A DNA stretch of 51,658 nucleotides from Pseudoxanthomonas kaohsiungensis (lineage in GTDB: Bacteria; Pseudomonadota; Gammaproteobacteria; Xanthomonadales; Xanthomonadaceae), in the NCBI RefSeq assembly GCF_010211765.1, contig NZ_PDWO01000019.1:1-51658 (forward strand). Direction: 5' to 3'. Numbering within the stretch: position 1 is the stretch's first letter; each line of letters starts with the position of its first letter. The notes beneath the pieces are model-generated. The model was not told where the DNA came from, did not search any database, and saw only the letters and a program-made list of their open reading frames with translations. This document shows, in pieces, positions 26,291 through 35,827 of this stretch. The position numbers were made by a program, and so were the translations under genes.

Positions 26291-26872
26291 ATGCCGATGC
26301 CCGCCTATGCCGCCCTGCTGCGCGCAGTCAACGTCGGCGGCACCGGCAAGCTACCGATGTCCGAGCTGCAGGCGATGTGCGAAGCCGAGGGCTACGCCGG
26401 CGTGCGGACCTATATCGCCAGCGGCAACGTCGTGTTCCACACCGGGCGCGACGCCGCGCAGGTGAAGGCCGCGCTGGAACGGCGCCTGCACGAGTACGCG
26501 GGCAAGCCGGTCCGGGTGCTGGTCCGCACCGCCGCGGAACTGGCGCGGATCCTGGCCGCCAATCCGTTCCCGGAACAGGCACCCAACCGCACCGTAGTCA
26601 TCTTCCTCGACGACGCCCCGGCCGCGGATGCCCTGGCCACGGTGAGCCGGCAACGCGAGGAGCGGGTCGCGCTGGGCGAACGGGAGATCTACGTGGACTA
26701 CGGCACCGGCATGGCCGATTCGAAGCTGCGGATCCCGGCCGGGGAGGCCGGCACCGGCCGCAACATGAACACCGTAGCCCGGCTGGCGGCGATGGCCGCC
26801 GCCCTGGATGCGCAGCCGCCGGCCGCGCCCACGGCCCGTCCCAAGCCGGCCCGGATCCGGCCAAGCGGGTAA
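26291..26872 (+). CDS. DUF1697 family protein
   Basis: 193 residues from ATG 26291 ([17 protein letters not shown]). The family signature is clear: [36 protein letters not shown], and [16 protein letters not shown] in the middle, with [12 protein letters not shown] near the end. The function of the family is unknown. A proline/alanine-rich tail follows. The last codons overlap the probable argS promoter. Confidence 0.9.
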   Translation: MPMPAYAALLRAVNVGGTGKLPMSELQAMCEAEGYAGVRTYIASGNVVFHTGRDAAQVKAALERRLHEYAGKPVRVLVRTAAELARILAANPFPEQAPNRTVVIFLDDAPAADALATVSRQREERVALGEREIYVDYGTGMADSKLRIPAGEAGTGRNMNTVARLAAMAAALDAQPPAAPTARPKPARIRPSG

Positions 26873-26875
26873 AAT
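26870..26875 (+). promoter_or_regulatory. Candidate -10 box of argS
   Basis: TAAAAT, 32 bp before the argS GTG, starts on the TAA stop codon of the preceding gene. I see no good -35. Confidence 0.35.
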
Positions 26876-26907
26876 GCCCGGCCAGACCGCACGAATCCGC
26901 CTCCCGC

Positions 26908-28596
26908 GTGAAAACCCTCCTCAACGCCCTGGTGAACCAGGGCATCGACGCGCTGCGTGCCTCCGGCACCCTGCCCGCCGACGCCGCGACTCCCGATTTC
27001 GTCATCGAGCGGCCCAAGACCCGCGAACACGGCGACTTCGCCACCAACGCGGCGATGCTGCTGGCCAAGGCCGCGCGCAGCAACCCGCGCGCGATCGCGC
27101 AGGCACTGGTCGCGGCGCTGCCGGCCAGCGACGACGTCGCCCGCGTCGAGATCGCCGGCCCGGGCTTCATCAACTTCCACCTCGCCCCGGGCGCGTGGCA
27201 GCGCGAAGTCGCCGCCGCGCTGCGCCACGGCGTGGAGTACGGCCGCAACACCTCCGGCCAGGGCCATACCGCCGGCGTGGAATACGTCTCGGCCAACCCC
27301 ACCGGCCCGCTGCACGTGGGCCACGCCCGCGCCGCCGCCATCGGCGATTGCATCGCGCGCGTGCTCGACGCCAACGGCTGGACGGTCAAGCGCGAGTTCT
27401 ACTACAACGACGCCGGCGTGCAGATCGAGAACCTGGCGCGCTCCACCCAGGCGCGCCTGCGCGGGCTCAAGCCCGGCGACGCCGACTGGCCGGCCGACGC
27501 CTACAACGGCGACTACATCCAGGACGTGGCCGACGGCTACCTGCGCGGCGACATCGTGCGCATCGAAGGCCATGAAGTCGCCGGCAGCGGCGACGCCGAG
27601 GACCTCGACGCGATCCGCCGCTTCGCCGTGGCCTGGCTGCGCAACGAGCAGAACCAGGACCTGGCCGCGTTCGGCGTGGACTTCGACATCTATTTCCTCG
27701 AGAGCTCGCTGTACACCGGCGGCAAGGTCGAGGAGACCGTGCGCGAACTGGTCGCCAAGGGCCACACCTACGAGGAGGGCGGCGCGCTGTGGCTGCGCAC
27801 CACCGACTTCGGCGACGACAAGGACCGCGTCATGCGCAAGTCCGACGGCACCTACACCTACTTCGTGCCGGACGTGGCCTACCACCTGAGCAAGTGGCAG
27901 CGCGGCTACGAGCGCGCGATCACCGAACTGGGCGCCGACCACCACGGCTCGCTGGCCCGCGTGCGCGCCGGCCTGCAGGCGCTGGACGTCGGCATCCCCA
28001 GGGGCTGGCCGGAATACGTGCTGCACCAGATGGTCACGGTGATGCGCGGCGGCGAGGAGGTGAAGCTGTCCAAGCGCGCCGGTTCCTACCTGACCCTGCG
28101 CGATCTGATCGAGGAAGCCGGGCGCGACGCCACGCGCTGGTTCCTGATCGCGCGCAAGCCCGATTCGCAGCTGGTGTTCGACATCGACCTGGCGCGCCAG
28201 CAGAGCAACGACAACCCGGTGTTCTACGTGCAGTACGCGCACGCCCGCGTCGCCGCGCTGCTGCGCCAGTGCACCGAGAAGGGCTACGCGTACGACCAGG
28301 CCAATGCGCTGGCCAGGCTGGAAAGGCTCGACGACGAGGGTTCGCTTTCGCTGATGGTCGAGCTCTCGCGCTGGCCGGAGACGGTGGAAGCGGCGGGCCA
28401 GTCGCTGGAACCGCACCTGGTCGCCCAGTACCTGCGCGAACTGGCCTATGCTTTCCACACCTGGTACGCGAACACGCCGGTGCTGGTGGAGGACGCGGAC
28501 CTGCGCGACGCGCGCCTGGCCCTGGCCCTGGCCGTGCGCCAGGCCCTGGCCAACGGCCTGGACCTGCTCGGCGTCAGCGCGCCGGAGCGGATGTGA
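26908..28596 (+). CDS. argS: Arginyl-tRNA synthetase
   Basis: Charges tRNA-Arg. The product is 562 residues from GTG 26908 ([12 protein letters not shown]); the open frame upstream belongs to another frame of the DUF1697 gene. The N-terminal Add1 domain is followed by the HIGH-equivalent [12 protein letters not shown] in [14 protein letters not shown]. The KMSKS-equivalent is KLSKRAG near residue 390. The C-terminal helical DALR domain binds the anticodon and ends with [16 protein letters not shown]. Length is normal. Confidence 0.97.
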   Translation: MKTLLNALVNQGIDALRASGTLPADAATPDFVIERPKTREHGDFATNAAMLLAKAARSNPRAIAQALVAALPASDDVARVEIAGPGFINFHLAPGAWQREVAAALRHGVEYGRNTSGQGHTAGVEYVSANPTGPLHVGHARAAAIGDCIARVLDANGWTVKREFYYNDAGVQIENLARSTQARLRGLKPGDADWPADAYNGDYIQDVADGYLRGDIVRIEGHEVAGSGDAEDLDAIRRFAVAWLRNEQNQDLAAFGVDFDIYFLESSLYTGGKVEETVRELVAKGHTYEEGGALWLRTTDFGDDKDRVMRKSDGTYTYFVPDVAYHLSKWQRGYERAITELGADHHGSLARVRAGLQALDVGIPRGWPEYVLHQMVTVMRGGEEVKLSKRAGSYLTLRDLIEEAGRDATRWFLIARKPDSQLVFDIDLARQQSNDNPVFYVQYAHARVAALLRQCTEKGYAYDQANALARLERLDDEGSLSLMVELSRWPETVEAAGQSLEPHLVAQYLRELAYAFHTWYANTPVLVEDADLRDARLALALAVRQALANGLDLLGVSAPERM

Positions 28597-28639
28597 GGCG
28601 CCCGACCCGCGCGCCGGATAGAAACGGAGACATGCAGTA

Positions 28640-29392
28640 ATGGCGGCAAGACGTGGCAAGAACCAGGCCCGGCGGACGAGTGGCAATGGTCGCAGCAGCG
28701 GCCGCCCGGCGTGGGTCTGGGTGGTGGCGGGCGTGGCGATCGGCGCGGTGGTCTTCCTGGCCGTGCCCGACCTGCTGAAGAAGGACGGCGACGGCTTCGC
28801 CCGCTTCGGCCCGCGCGCCAATCCCGACGCGCAGCCGGCGCCGATCGCCGACAGCGAGGCCATCGCCGACACCCCCGCCGGCGGCGCGGCGACCGCGCCG
28901 GCCGATGCGGCGCCGCAGTACGACTTCTACACCGTGCTGCCCGGCAACGAAGTGCGCATGTCCGACGCCGAGCTGGCCGCCAGCGCGCGCGAGGAGGAGG
29001 CACGGCGCGCCCAGGACGAGGCGCGGCGCGCCCGCGAGGCACTGGAAGGCCGCGCGCCGCCCCCGGCGCCGACCGCCGCGCCCGCAGCCGTCGCCGAAGC
29101 ACCGGTGACGGTGGCCAGCGCACAGCCGTCACCCGCACCCGCGGCGCCGACCGGCGATGGCGCCCGCTACATCCTCCAGGCCGGCGCCTTCGGCGCCTCC
29201 GGCGACGCGGAGGAAGTGAAGGCCAAGATCGCCATGCTTGGCCTCGGCGCCCGGGTCGAATCGGGCCAGGCGGGCGGCAAGACCGTCTACCGCGTGCGCA
29301 TGGGGCCCTACGGCAGTGCCAGCGAACTGGCCGAAGCCAAGCGCAAGCTCGCCGACAGCGGCCTGCCGGCGATGGCCATAAAAGCCCAGTAG
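28640..29392 (+). CDS. SPOR-domain inner-membrane protein (FtsN-like)
   Basis: 250 residues with one membrane segment at about 26-42 (WVWVVAGVAIGAVVFLAV), a basic cytoplasmic N-terminus and a long Ala/Pro-rich periplasmic region with a short charged helix (EEEARRAQDEARRAREAL). The C-terminal SPOR domain covers about 175-250 (YILQAGAFGASGDAEEVKAKIAMLGLGARV...TVYRVRMGPYGS). SPOR domains bind denuded glycan at the division septum, so it probably takes part in cell division. The argS-SPOR order is common in Xanthomonadaceae as I recall it. The stop TAG is part of the following repeat. Confidence 0.9.
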   Translation: MAARRGKNQARRTSGNGRSSGRPAWVWVVAGVAIGAVVFLAVPDLLKKDGDGFARFGPRANPDAQPAPIADSEAIADTPAGGAATAPADAAPQYDFYTVLPGNEVRMSDAELAASAREEEARRAQDEARRAREALEGRAPPPAPTAAPAAVAEAPVTVASAQPSPAPAAPTGDGARYILQAGAFGASGDAEEVKAKIAMLGLGARVESGQAGGKTVYRVRMGPYGSASELAEAKRKLADSGLPAMAIKAQ

Positions 29393-29476
29393 AGCGGGGC
29401 TCGCCCCGCTGCCCACGCCTGGGGGCAGCTGCCAACGCTGTCGTCGGGGATTACAGCGGGCCAAGGCCCGCTCTAC
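29389..29476. repeat. GTAGAGCGGGGC inverted repeat
   Basis: Left copy GTAGAGCGGGGCTCGCCCCGCT, right inverted copy AGCGGGCCAAGGCCCGCTCTAC. The TAG at 29390-29392 is the stop codon of the SPOR gene. Confidence 0.75.
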
Positions 29477-29495
29477 GAGAAGCCGAGGACACCCC

Positions 29496-30245
29496 ATGAC
29501 CCACACCGCCTTCATCACTGGCGCCACCTCCGGCTTCGGCCTGGCCGCAGCGCGCCGTTTCACCGGTGCCGGCTGGAAGGTCGTCGCCACCGGCCGACGC
29601 GGCGACCGCCTGCAGGCGCTGGTGGACGAACTGGGCGCGGCGAACGTGCACCCGGCGCGATTCGACGTTCGCGATGCGGCGGCGATGGAGGCGGCGCTCG
29701 GTGCCCTGCCCGAAGGCTTCCGCGACATCGACGTGCTGGTCAACAACGCCGGCCTGGCGCTGGGGACGGCGCCGGCGCAGCAGGCCAGCCTCGAGGACTG
29801 GCGGGTGATGATCGACACCAACATCACCGCGCTGGTGACGCTGACCCACCGGCTGCTGCCGGCGCTGGTCGCGCGCAAGGGCGTGGTCATCAATATCAGT
29901 TCGGTGGCCGGTGTGTATCCGTACCCGGGCGGCAACGTCTACGGCGGCACCAAGGCCTTCGTCAGCCAGTTCTCGCTGAACCTGCGCACCGACCTGCACG
30001 GCACCGGCGTGCGCGTGACCACGATCGAGCCGGGCATGGCCGAAACCGAGTTCACCCTGGTGCGCACGCACGGCAACCAGGCCGCTTCGGACACGCTGTA
30101 CAAGGGCGCGCAGCCGATGACCGCCGAGGACATCGCCGAGCAGATCTTCCATGTCGCCACCCTGCCGGCCCACCTCAACATCAACCGGCTGGAGATCATG
30201 CCGGTGACCCAGTCCTTCGCCGGGTTCCAGGTCCACCGCGGCTGA
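29496..30245 (+). CDS. Short-chain dehydrogenase, YdfG-like
   Basis: 249 residues, a classical SDR. The cofactor motif is TGATSGFG, and the following ATGRRGDRL has Arg residues that favour NADP. NNAG lies near residue 87. The catalytic Ser is in NISSVAGVYPYPG, and the YGGTK motif carries Tyr and Lys. The sequence after it (FSLNLRTDLHGTGVRVTTIEPGMAETEF) and the length fit the YdfG group, which oxidises 3-hydroxy acids and serine. The exact substrate is inferred. Confidence 0.88.
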   Translation: MTHTAFITGATSGFGLAAARRFTGAGWKVVATGRRGDRLQALVDELGAANVHPARFDVRDAAAMEAALGALPEGFRDIDVLVNNAGLALGTAPAQQASLEDWRVMIDTNITALVTLTHRLLPALVARKGVVINISSVAGVYPYPGGNVYGGTKAFVSQFSLNLRTDLHGTGVRVTTIEPGMAETEFTLVRTHGNQAASDTLYKGAQPMTAEDIAEQIFHVATLPAHLNINRLEIMPVTQSFAGFQVHRG

Positions 30246-30269
30246 CGCCGCCAGGCGAACACGCTCGTC

Positions 30270-30358
30270 GTAGGAGCCGATCCTTATCGGCGACCGGGCG
30301 TCGGGCTGACCGGGGCGTCGCCCGTGCCGTCGGGTCGCCGATAAGGATCGGCTCCTAC
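30270..30358. repeat. Perfect GTAGGAGCC inverted repeat
   Basis: GTAGGAGCCGATCCTTATCG and the following GCGACC are mirrored exactly by GGTCGCCGATAAGG and the closing ATCGGCTCCTAC, with a 37-nt centre. The minus-strand TAG inside the right arm (30355-30357) is the stop codon of marC. It can serve as a 3'-end hairpin for both convergent genes. Confidence 0.85.
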
Positions 30359-31044
30359 AGGCGCAGCAGCGCCGCCACTTCCTCGGCGATCTCGTAGATC
30401 CCGTTGACCACGAACTGCACGCCGATGCAGACCAGCAGGAAGCCCATCAGCCGCGAGAACGCCTCCACGCCGCTGTTGCCGAGCTTGCGCATGATGGTGC
30501 CGGCGCTGCGCAGGCACAGCAGCAGGATCAGGCTGGCCAGGAAGAACACCAGCGGCGGCGTGGCGTGCATGACCCACTCGGCATACGGCCGCTCGTCCTG
30601 CACCGCCGCGGCGGTGCTGATGATCAGGGCGATGGTGCCCGGGCCGGCGGTGCTGGGCATCGCCAGCGGGATGAAGGCGATGTCATCGGTGCGGTGCTGG
30701 CGCAGCTCCTCGCTGCGGCGCTCGACTTCGGGCGTCTCGTCCAGCTTCTGCTGCGGGAACAGCATGCGGAAGCCGATGAACGCCACGATCAGGCCGCCGG
30801 CGATGCGCAGGCCCGTGATCGAAATGCCGAACACGTTCATCACCAGCTGGCCGGCGTAGTACGCGGTGGCCATGATCACGAACACGTAGATCGAGGCCTT
30901 GAGCGCCTGGCGGTCGCGCTCCTCCTCGCTCATGCCGCGCGACAGGCCCATCAGCAGCGCGACGGTGGTAAGCGGATTGGCCAGCGGCAACAGGGTCGCC
31001 AGGCCGATGCTGACCGCCTTCAACAGTTCCAGCACTCCGTGCAC
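30355..31044 (-). CDS. MarC family membrane protein
   Basis: 229 residues from GTG 31044. It has six hydrophobic segments and the family landmarks [17 protein letters not shown] near the N-terminus, [19 protein letters not shown] in the middle, and [18 protein letters not shown] charged loop ([17 protein letters not shown]) lies between helices three and four. The family is named after the mar locus but has no proven transport substrate. The last codon and stop fall in the flanking repeat. Confidence 0.92.
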   Translation of the reverse strand: MHGVLELLKAVSIGLATLLPLANPLTTVALLMGLSRGMSEEERDRQALKASIYVFVIMATAYYAGQLVMNVFGISITGLRIAGGLIVAFIGFRMLFPQQKLDETPEVERRSEELRQHRTDDIAFIPLAMPSTAGPGTIALIISTAAAVQDERPYAEWVMHATPPLVFFLASLILLLCLRSAGTIMRKLGNSGVEAFSRLMGFLLVCIGVQFVVNGIYEIAEEVAALLRL

Positions 31045-31216
31045 TCCCGCCGGGCCCGGGATTCACCATACACGGCCGGCGGTTGCATGCGCGACCGCCG
31101 TGCCGGTGCCCTGCATGACGGCGGTCGCCGCTGCGTCCGGCGCAATGCGCGCCGCACCGGCGGCGCGGCCATGCCCTACTGCCGGCGGTGCGCGCCCCCG
31201 CCGGACGAGGCGCCCG

Positions 31217-33106
31217 TCAGGCCAGCGGCTCGTCCGACAAGTAGGTGTAGCCGGTCAGCCCGGCTTCCAGCGCCGCGGCCAGCGCCAGCGACTCGGCTTC
31301 CGGCAGGCCCGCGTCGTGCACCCGCTGCGCGTACGCCTGGCGCAGGTCGTCCAGGCGGTAGCCGACGTAGTCGAGCATGACGTCGGTGGTGTCGCCGCGA
31401 CGCTGCTGGGTCAGTTCGTAGCCGCCGTCGGCCGTGAGGCGCACTTCCACCGCGTCGGTGTCGCCGAACAGGTTGTGGATGTCGCCGAGGATTTCCTGGT
31501 AGGCGCCGACCAGGAAGAACGCGAGCCGGTAGCCCTCGCCGTGCCGCACCGGGTGCAGCGGCAGCGAGGTGTCCAGGCCGCCGTTCTCGACGTAGGTCTT
31601 GACCGTGCCGTCCGAGTCGCAGGTCATGTCGGCGATCACGCCGCGGCGCGTGGGCGCTTCGTCGAGCCGGTCGATCGGCACGATAGGGAACACCTGGTCG
31701 ATCGCCCAGGCGTCGGGGATCGACTCGAACACGCTGAAGTTGACGAAGTACTTATCGACCAGGCGGTCGTTGAGTTCGTCCAGCACCGGGCGGTGGCTGC
31801 GCTCGCCGCCGTCCAGCTGCGCGCGCACGCCGTGGGCGACGGCGTAGAACAGGTCGTCCACGCGCGCGCGCTGCGGCAGGTCGATCTGGCCCAGCGCGTA
31901 GGCGGACAGGCCTTCGGCATGGAAATGCTGGGCCTCGTGGAACAGCTCCAGCGGCGGCCGCTGCTGCAGGTCGGCGTGCAGCTCGCGCAGGTGGCGGATC
32001 ACCGCCGGCTCGTCGTCGTGCGCGTCGGGCACGCGGCCCTCCGGCGCGGTCTCCACCTCGGTGGTGTTGGCCACCAGCACCGCGTGGTGCGCGGTCATCG
32101 CGCGGCCGCATTCGGTGACGATGCGCGGAGGCACCAGGCCCTGCTCGGCGCAGGCCTCGGCCAGCGGCTGGACGATGTTGGCCGCGTACTGGTTCAGGCC
32201 GTAGTTGATCGAGCACTCGCTGCGCGAGCGGGTGCCTTCGTAGTCGATGCCCAGGCCGCCGCCCACGTCCATGTAGCGCACCTTCGCGCCCAGGCGCGAG
32301 AGCTCGCTGAAGTAGCGGGTCGCCTCGCGCATGCCGTTGGCGATGTCGCGCACGTTGGAGATCTGCGAGCCCATGTGGAAGTGCAGCAGCTGCAGGCAGT
32401 CGCTCATGCCCGAGTCGCGCAGCGACTTCCACAGGTCCAGCAGCTGGCGCGGGGACAGGCCGAACTTGGCCTTGTCGCCGCCGCTGTTCTGCCACTTGCC
32501 CGCGCCCAGGCTGGCCAGGCGCATGCGCACGCCCAGCCCGGGGCGTACGTCCAGGTTGCGCGCCTCCTCCATCACCAGCGCCAGCTCGGAGGGCTTCTCG
32601 ATGACGATGAAGGTCTCCAGGCCCAGCTTGCGGCCGATCAGGGCCAGGCGGATGTACTCGCGGTCCTTGTAGCCGTTGCAGACGATCAGCCCGCCCGGCC
32701 GCGACAGCGCCAGCACCGCCATCAGCTCCGGCTTGCTGCCGGCCTCCAGGCCGAAACCCTCGCCCTGGTGGCTGGCCAGGGTGCCGGCCACGCCGCGGTG
32801 CTGGTTGACCTTGATCGGGTACACGGCCGTGTAGCCGCCGCTGTAGTCCGCCTCGGCCATGGCCCGGGCGAAGGCGGCCTGCAGCCGGCCGAGGCGGTCG
32901 CCGAGGATGTCCGGGAAGCGCAGCAGCAGCGGCAGCTGCATGCCCTGGCCGCGCGCGGCCTCTACCAGCGCGGGCAGCGCCAAGGCCGGGCCGCCTTCGC
33001 CGCGCGGCAGCACCTGCATGGCGCCACCGGCCACGTCGAAGTAACCGCCGGACCAGTGCGGGATGGACCAGGTCTTGCGGGCGTGGTCGGCGGACCAGTC
33101 GCTCAT
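31217..33106 (-). CDS. speA: Biosynthetic arginine decarboxylase
   Basis: PLP enzyme that decarboxylates arginine to agmatine, the first step to putrescine. The product is 629 residues from ATG 33106 (MSDWSADHARKTW); twelve codons upstream in frame were left out. The PLP lysine lies in YPIKVNQHRGV near residue 100. LEAGSKPELMAVLAL, HFHMGSQISNVRD and DVGGGLGIDYEGT are typical of the fold III barrel. The C-terminal domain includes TCDSDGTVK. It is divergent from speE, so the two polyamine genes share a control region. Confidence 0.96.
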   Translation of the reverse strand: MSDWSADHARKTWSIPHWSGGYFDVAGGAMQVLPRGEGGPALALPALVEAARGQGMQLPLLLRFPDILGDRLGRLQAAFARAMAEADYSGGYTAVYPIKVNQHRGVAGTLASHQGEGFGLEAGSKPELMAVLALSRPGGLIVCNGYKDREYIRLALIGRKLGLETFIVIEKPSELALVMEEARNLDVRPGLGVRMRLASLGAGKWQNSGGDKAKFGLSPRQLLDLWKSLRDSGMSDCLQLLHFHMGSQISNVRDIANGMREATRYFSELSRLGAKVRYMDVGGGLGIDYEGTRSRSECSINYGLNQYAANIVQPLAEACAEQGLVPPRIVTECGRAMTAHHAVLVANTTEVETAPEGRVPDAHDDEPAVIRHLRELHADLQQRPPLELFHEAQHFHAEGLSAYALGQIDLPQRARVDDLFYAVAHGVRAQLDGGERSHRPVLDELNDRLVDKYFVNFSVFESIPDAWAIDQVFPIVPIDRLDEAPTRRGVIADMTCDSDGTVKTYVENGGLDTSLPLHPVRHGEGYRLAFFLVGAYQEILGDIHNLFGDTDAVEVRLTADGGYELTQQRRGDTTDVMLDYVGYRLDDLRQAYAQRVHDAGLPEAESLALAAALEAGLTGYTYLSDEPLA

Positions 33107-33139
33107 CGGCGTGCGGCTCGGGCTGCAATGAAGGACGCG

Positions 33140-33176
33140 CATTCTAACCCCGGCGTCCGGGAGGGTCCGTTACAAT
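33140..33176. promoter_or_regulatory. Divergent speA/speE promoter region
   Basis: TACAAT at 33171-33176 is a candidate -10 for speE. On the minus strand TAGAAT at about 33141-33146 is a candidate -10 for speA. Both are followed by GCGCG-like bases. No clear -35 boxes. Confidence 0.4.
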
Positions 33177-33285
33177 GCGCGCCCTTCGCCGTCCGGGACG
33201 TCCGGGCGGGTTTTCCGCCGCTGCCGGCCGCGCCGGCCCGACCGACCGCGCCCACCGGCGCCCGCGCCATCCACGAGGACCGCCC

Positions 33286-34146
33286 ATGAGCCCCCAGGAC
33301 AACTGGTACATCGAGCATTTCGAGCCGACCGGCTCGGCTATCGGCTACCGCGTCGAAGCGAAGCTGGACGAGGTGCAGTCGCCGTTCCAGAAGATCGAGA
33401 TCTACAGGACGACCGACTGGGGCAACCTGATGCTGATCGACGGCGCGGTGATGCTCACCAGCCGCGACAACTTCCTGTACCACGAGATGATCAGCCATCC
33501 GGTGCTGTTCACCCACGCGGCCCCGAAGCGCGTGGTGATCATCGGCGGCGGCGACTGCGGCACGCTGCGCGAGGTGCTCAAGCACCCGGGCGTGGAGAGC
33601 GCGACCCAGTGCGACATCGACGAGCAGGTCACGCGCATGGCCGAGAAGTATTTCCCGGAACTGTGCGATGCCAACGGCGATCCGCGCGCCGAACTGCTGT
33701 TCGATGATGGCGTGGCCTACATGGCCAACTGCCCGGCCGGCAGCGTGGACGTGGTGATCGTGGACTCGACCGACCCGGTCGGCCCGGCCGAGGGCCTGTT
33801 CAACAAGGACTTCTACGCCAGCTGCTTCCGCGCGCTGAAGGACGACGGGATCCTGGTGCAGCAGTCCGAATCGCCGCTGGCCCAGCTCGAGCTGATCAAG
33901 GCGATGCGCTCGGAGATGGGCAAGGCCGGCTTCAGCACGTTCAAGACCCTGCCGTTCCCGCAGCCGTGCTACCCGACCGGCTGGTGGAGCGTGACCCTGG
34001 CGCGCAAGGGCCAGGGCTTCGGCTTCCGCGACGGCGATGCGGCGGCCAAGGGCTTCAAGACGAAGTACTACAACGCGCACCTGCACCAGGGCGTGCTGGT
34101 CGCACCGCCGTTCGTGGCCGAGGCGCTGGGCGAAGCGCAAGGCTGA
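33286..34146 (+). CDS. speE: Spermidine synthase
   Basis: Transfers aminopropyl from decarboxylated SAM to putrescine. The product is 286 residues from ATG 33286 (MSPQDNWYIEHFEP). The N-terminal beta domain is followed by a Rossmann-like fold with IIGGGDCGTLREVL, and the active-site signature is DSTDPVGPAEGLF. YYNAHLHQGV near the end is typical. Paired with speA. The genes between them in the pathway (agmatine to putrescine, and SAM decarboxylase) are not in this window. Confidence 0.96.
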   Translation: MSPQDNWYIEHFEPTGSAIGYRVEAKLDEVQSPFQKIEIYRTTDWGNLMLIDGAVMLTSRDNFLYHEMISHPVLFTHAAPKRVVIIGGGDCGTLREVLKHPGVESATQCDIDEQVTRMAEKYFPELCDANGDPRAELLFDDGVAYMANCPAGSVDVVIVDSTDPVGPAEGLFNKDFYASCFRALKDDGILVQQSESPLAQLELIKAMRSEMGKAGFSTFKTLPFPQPCYPTGWWSVTLARKGQGFGFRDGDAAAKGFKTKYYNAHLHQGVLVAPPFVAEALGEAQG

Positions 34147-34348
34147 GCGGACAGGCCATGCGCCGGTCGCAGGACGACCGGCGCGACCGCCACGGGAGCC
34201 GATGCGGGCCAGCCGCCTCGCGGCCGCACTGGCGCCCCGGATGAAACACAGCTTCGACCGGCGTGGCGTTTATCGCCATGCCTGCGGCGCGCAGAATACC
34301 CGCCCCCACGTTGCGATCGCGCCGGCCATGGCCGGACGCGCATTCCTG

Positions 34349-35015
34349 ATGAACTGCCTGATACCGTGCCCGTCGGCGCGTGGCGCCGCCGTGCCAGCGC
34401 TTCCCCGTCGCCTGCTCAAGCGTGGCGAGCGCCTGCTCGAACCCGACGTCTACCTCACCCGGGTCGACGATGCGCCCGCGGTCGTCAAGGACTACGGCCG
34501 CTACCGGCGCACTCCGCTGGCGCCGCTGGCGCGCGTTCTGGTCCGCCGCGAGGCGCGCCACCTGCGGCGCCTGCGCGGATGGGCGCATGCGCCGATGCTG
34601 GTCGGCGTGGTCGGCGGCCTCGCCTTGGCCATGGAGTTCGTCCCCGGGGGGGCCGCTGGGCGGCGAGGCGGCGGCAAACGACGAGACCTTCCGGCGCCTG
34701 CGCGGCGCGGTGGCGCAGCTGCATGCCAGCGGCATCACCCACAACGACCTGCACCCGGCCAACGTGATCGTCGATGGCGAACGGGTAGTACTGATCGACT
34801 TCGCCTCGGCGCTGCGCACGCCACGCTGGTTGCGCAATCTGCCGGTCCTGCGCGAGCTGCGCCGCAGTGACCTGGCCAACACCTACCGCATCGAGCGGCG
34901 CGTGACCGGGCGCGCGCCCGGGGCGCGCGTGGCCGCGACGCTGGCCGCACCGCGCTGGTCGACGGCGCTGCGCGACGCCTGGAAGCGCTTCTACCGTGGC
35001 CTGCGCGGCCGCTGA
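34349..35015 (+). pseudogene. Lipopolysaccharide-kinase-like protein gene with a +1 frameshift
   Basis: Two reading frames together make one small kinase. The first (from ATG 34349, or ATG 34328) reads RRLLKRGERLLEPDVYLTRV and runs to LALAMEFVPGG. The second carries PLGGEAAANDETFRRLRGAV, the catalytic HNDLHPANVI and the metal-binding IDFASA, and ends at 35015. They meet at a run of seven G (34646-34652); with six G the frame is continuous (VPGGPLGGE). The family is the RIO/WaaP-type small kinase that phosphorylates sugars in LPS core or similar targets. The extra G may be a real mutation, a phase-variable tract or a sequencing error. Intact otherwise. Confidence 0.75.
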
Positions 35016-35025
35016 GCGCCGCCGG

Positions 35026-35520
<495 letters not shown>

Positions 35521-35544
35521 CTACCTTCAACGCCGGAGACCGCC

Positions 35545-35820
35545 ATGATCGACCTGCACCACATCGACGACCTCGCCCGCCGCCTCAGCGAGCTGGTGCC
35601 GCCGGGCCTGCGCGAATCCGGCGAGGAGCTGCAGGCCAGCTTCCGCGGCGCGCTGCAGGCCGGCCTCGGCAAGCTCGACCTGGTCACCCGCGAGGAGTTC
35701 GACGTGCAGCGCGCGGTGCTGCTGCGCACGCGGGAGAAGCTGGAGAAGCTCGAGCGCCAGGTCGAGGACCTCGAAGCGCGCCTGCACGCGGCCGGCCAGT
35801 CGCCCGCGCGCCCGGAGTGA
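35545..35820 (+). CDS. ubiK: UbiK/YqiC accessory factor
   Basis: 91 residues from ATG 35545. It is a BMFP-type small coiled-coil protein: an amphipathic N-terminal helix (DDLARRLSELVPPGLR), LVTREEFDVQRAVLLRTREKLEKLERQVEDLEARL as the C-terminal coiled coil, and a short proline-containing tail. In E. coli it helps the ubiquinone biosynthesis proteins under aerobic growth. Seven bases separate it from comM, which is the usual pairing. Confidence 0.88.
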   Translation: MIDLHHIDDLARRLSELVPPGLRESGEELQASFRGALQAGLGKLDLVTREEFDVQRAVLLRTREKLEKLERQVEDLEARLHAAGQSPARPE

Positions 35821-35827
35821 CCCCGCC

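Noticed and set aside
28632-28640. Two-codon minigene ATG CAG TAA overlapping the SPOR gene start
   Set aside because: Likely chance; no evidence of translation, although its position just ahead of the start could affect initiation.
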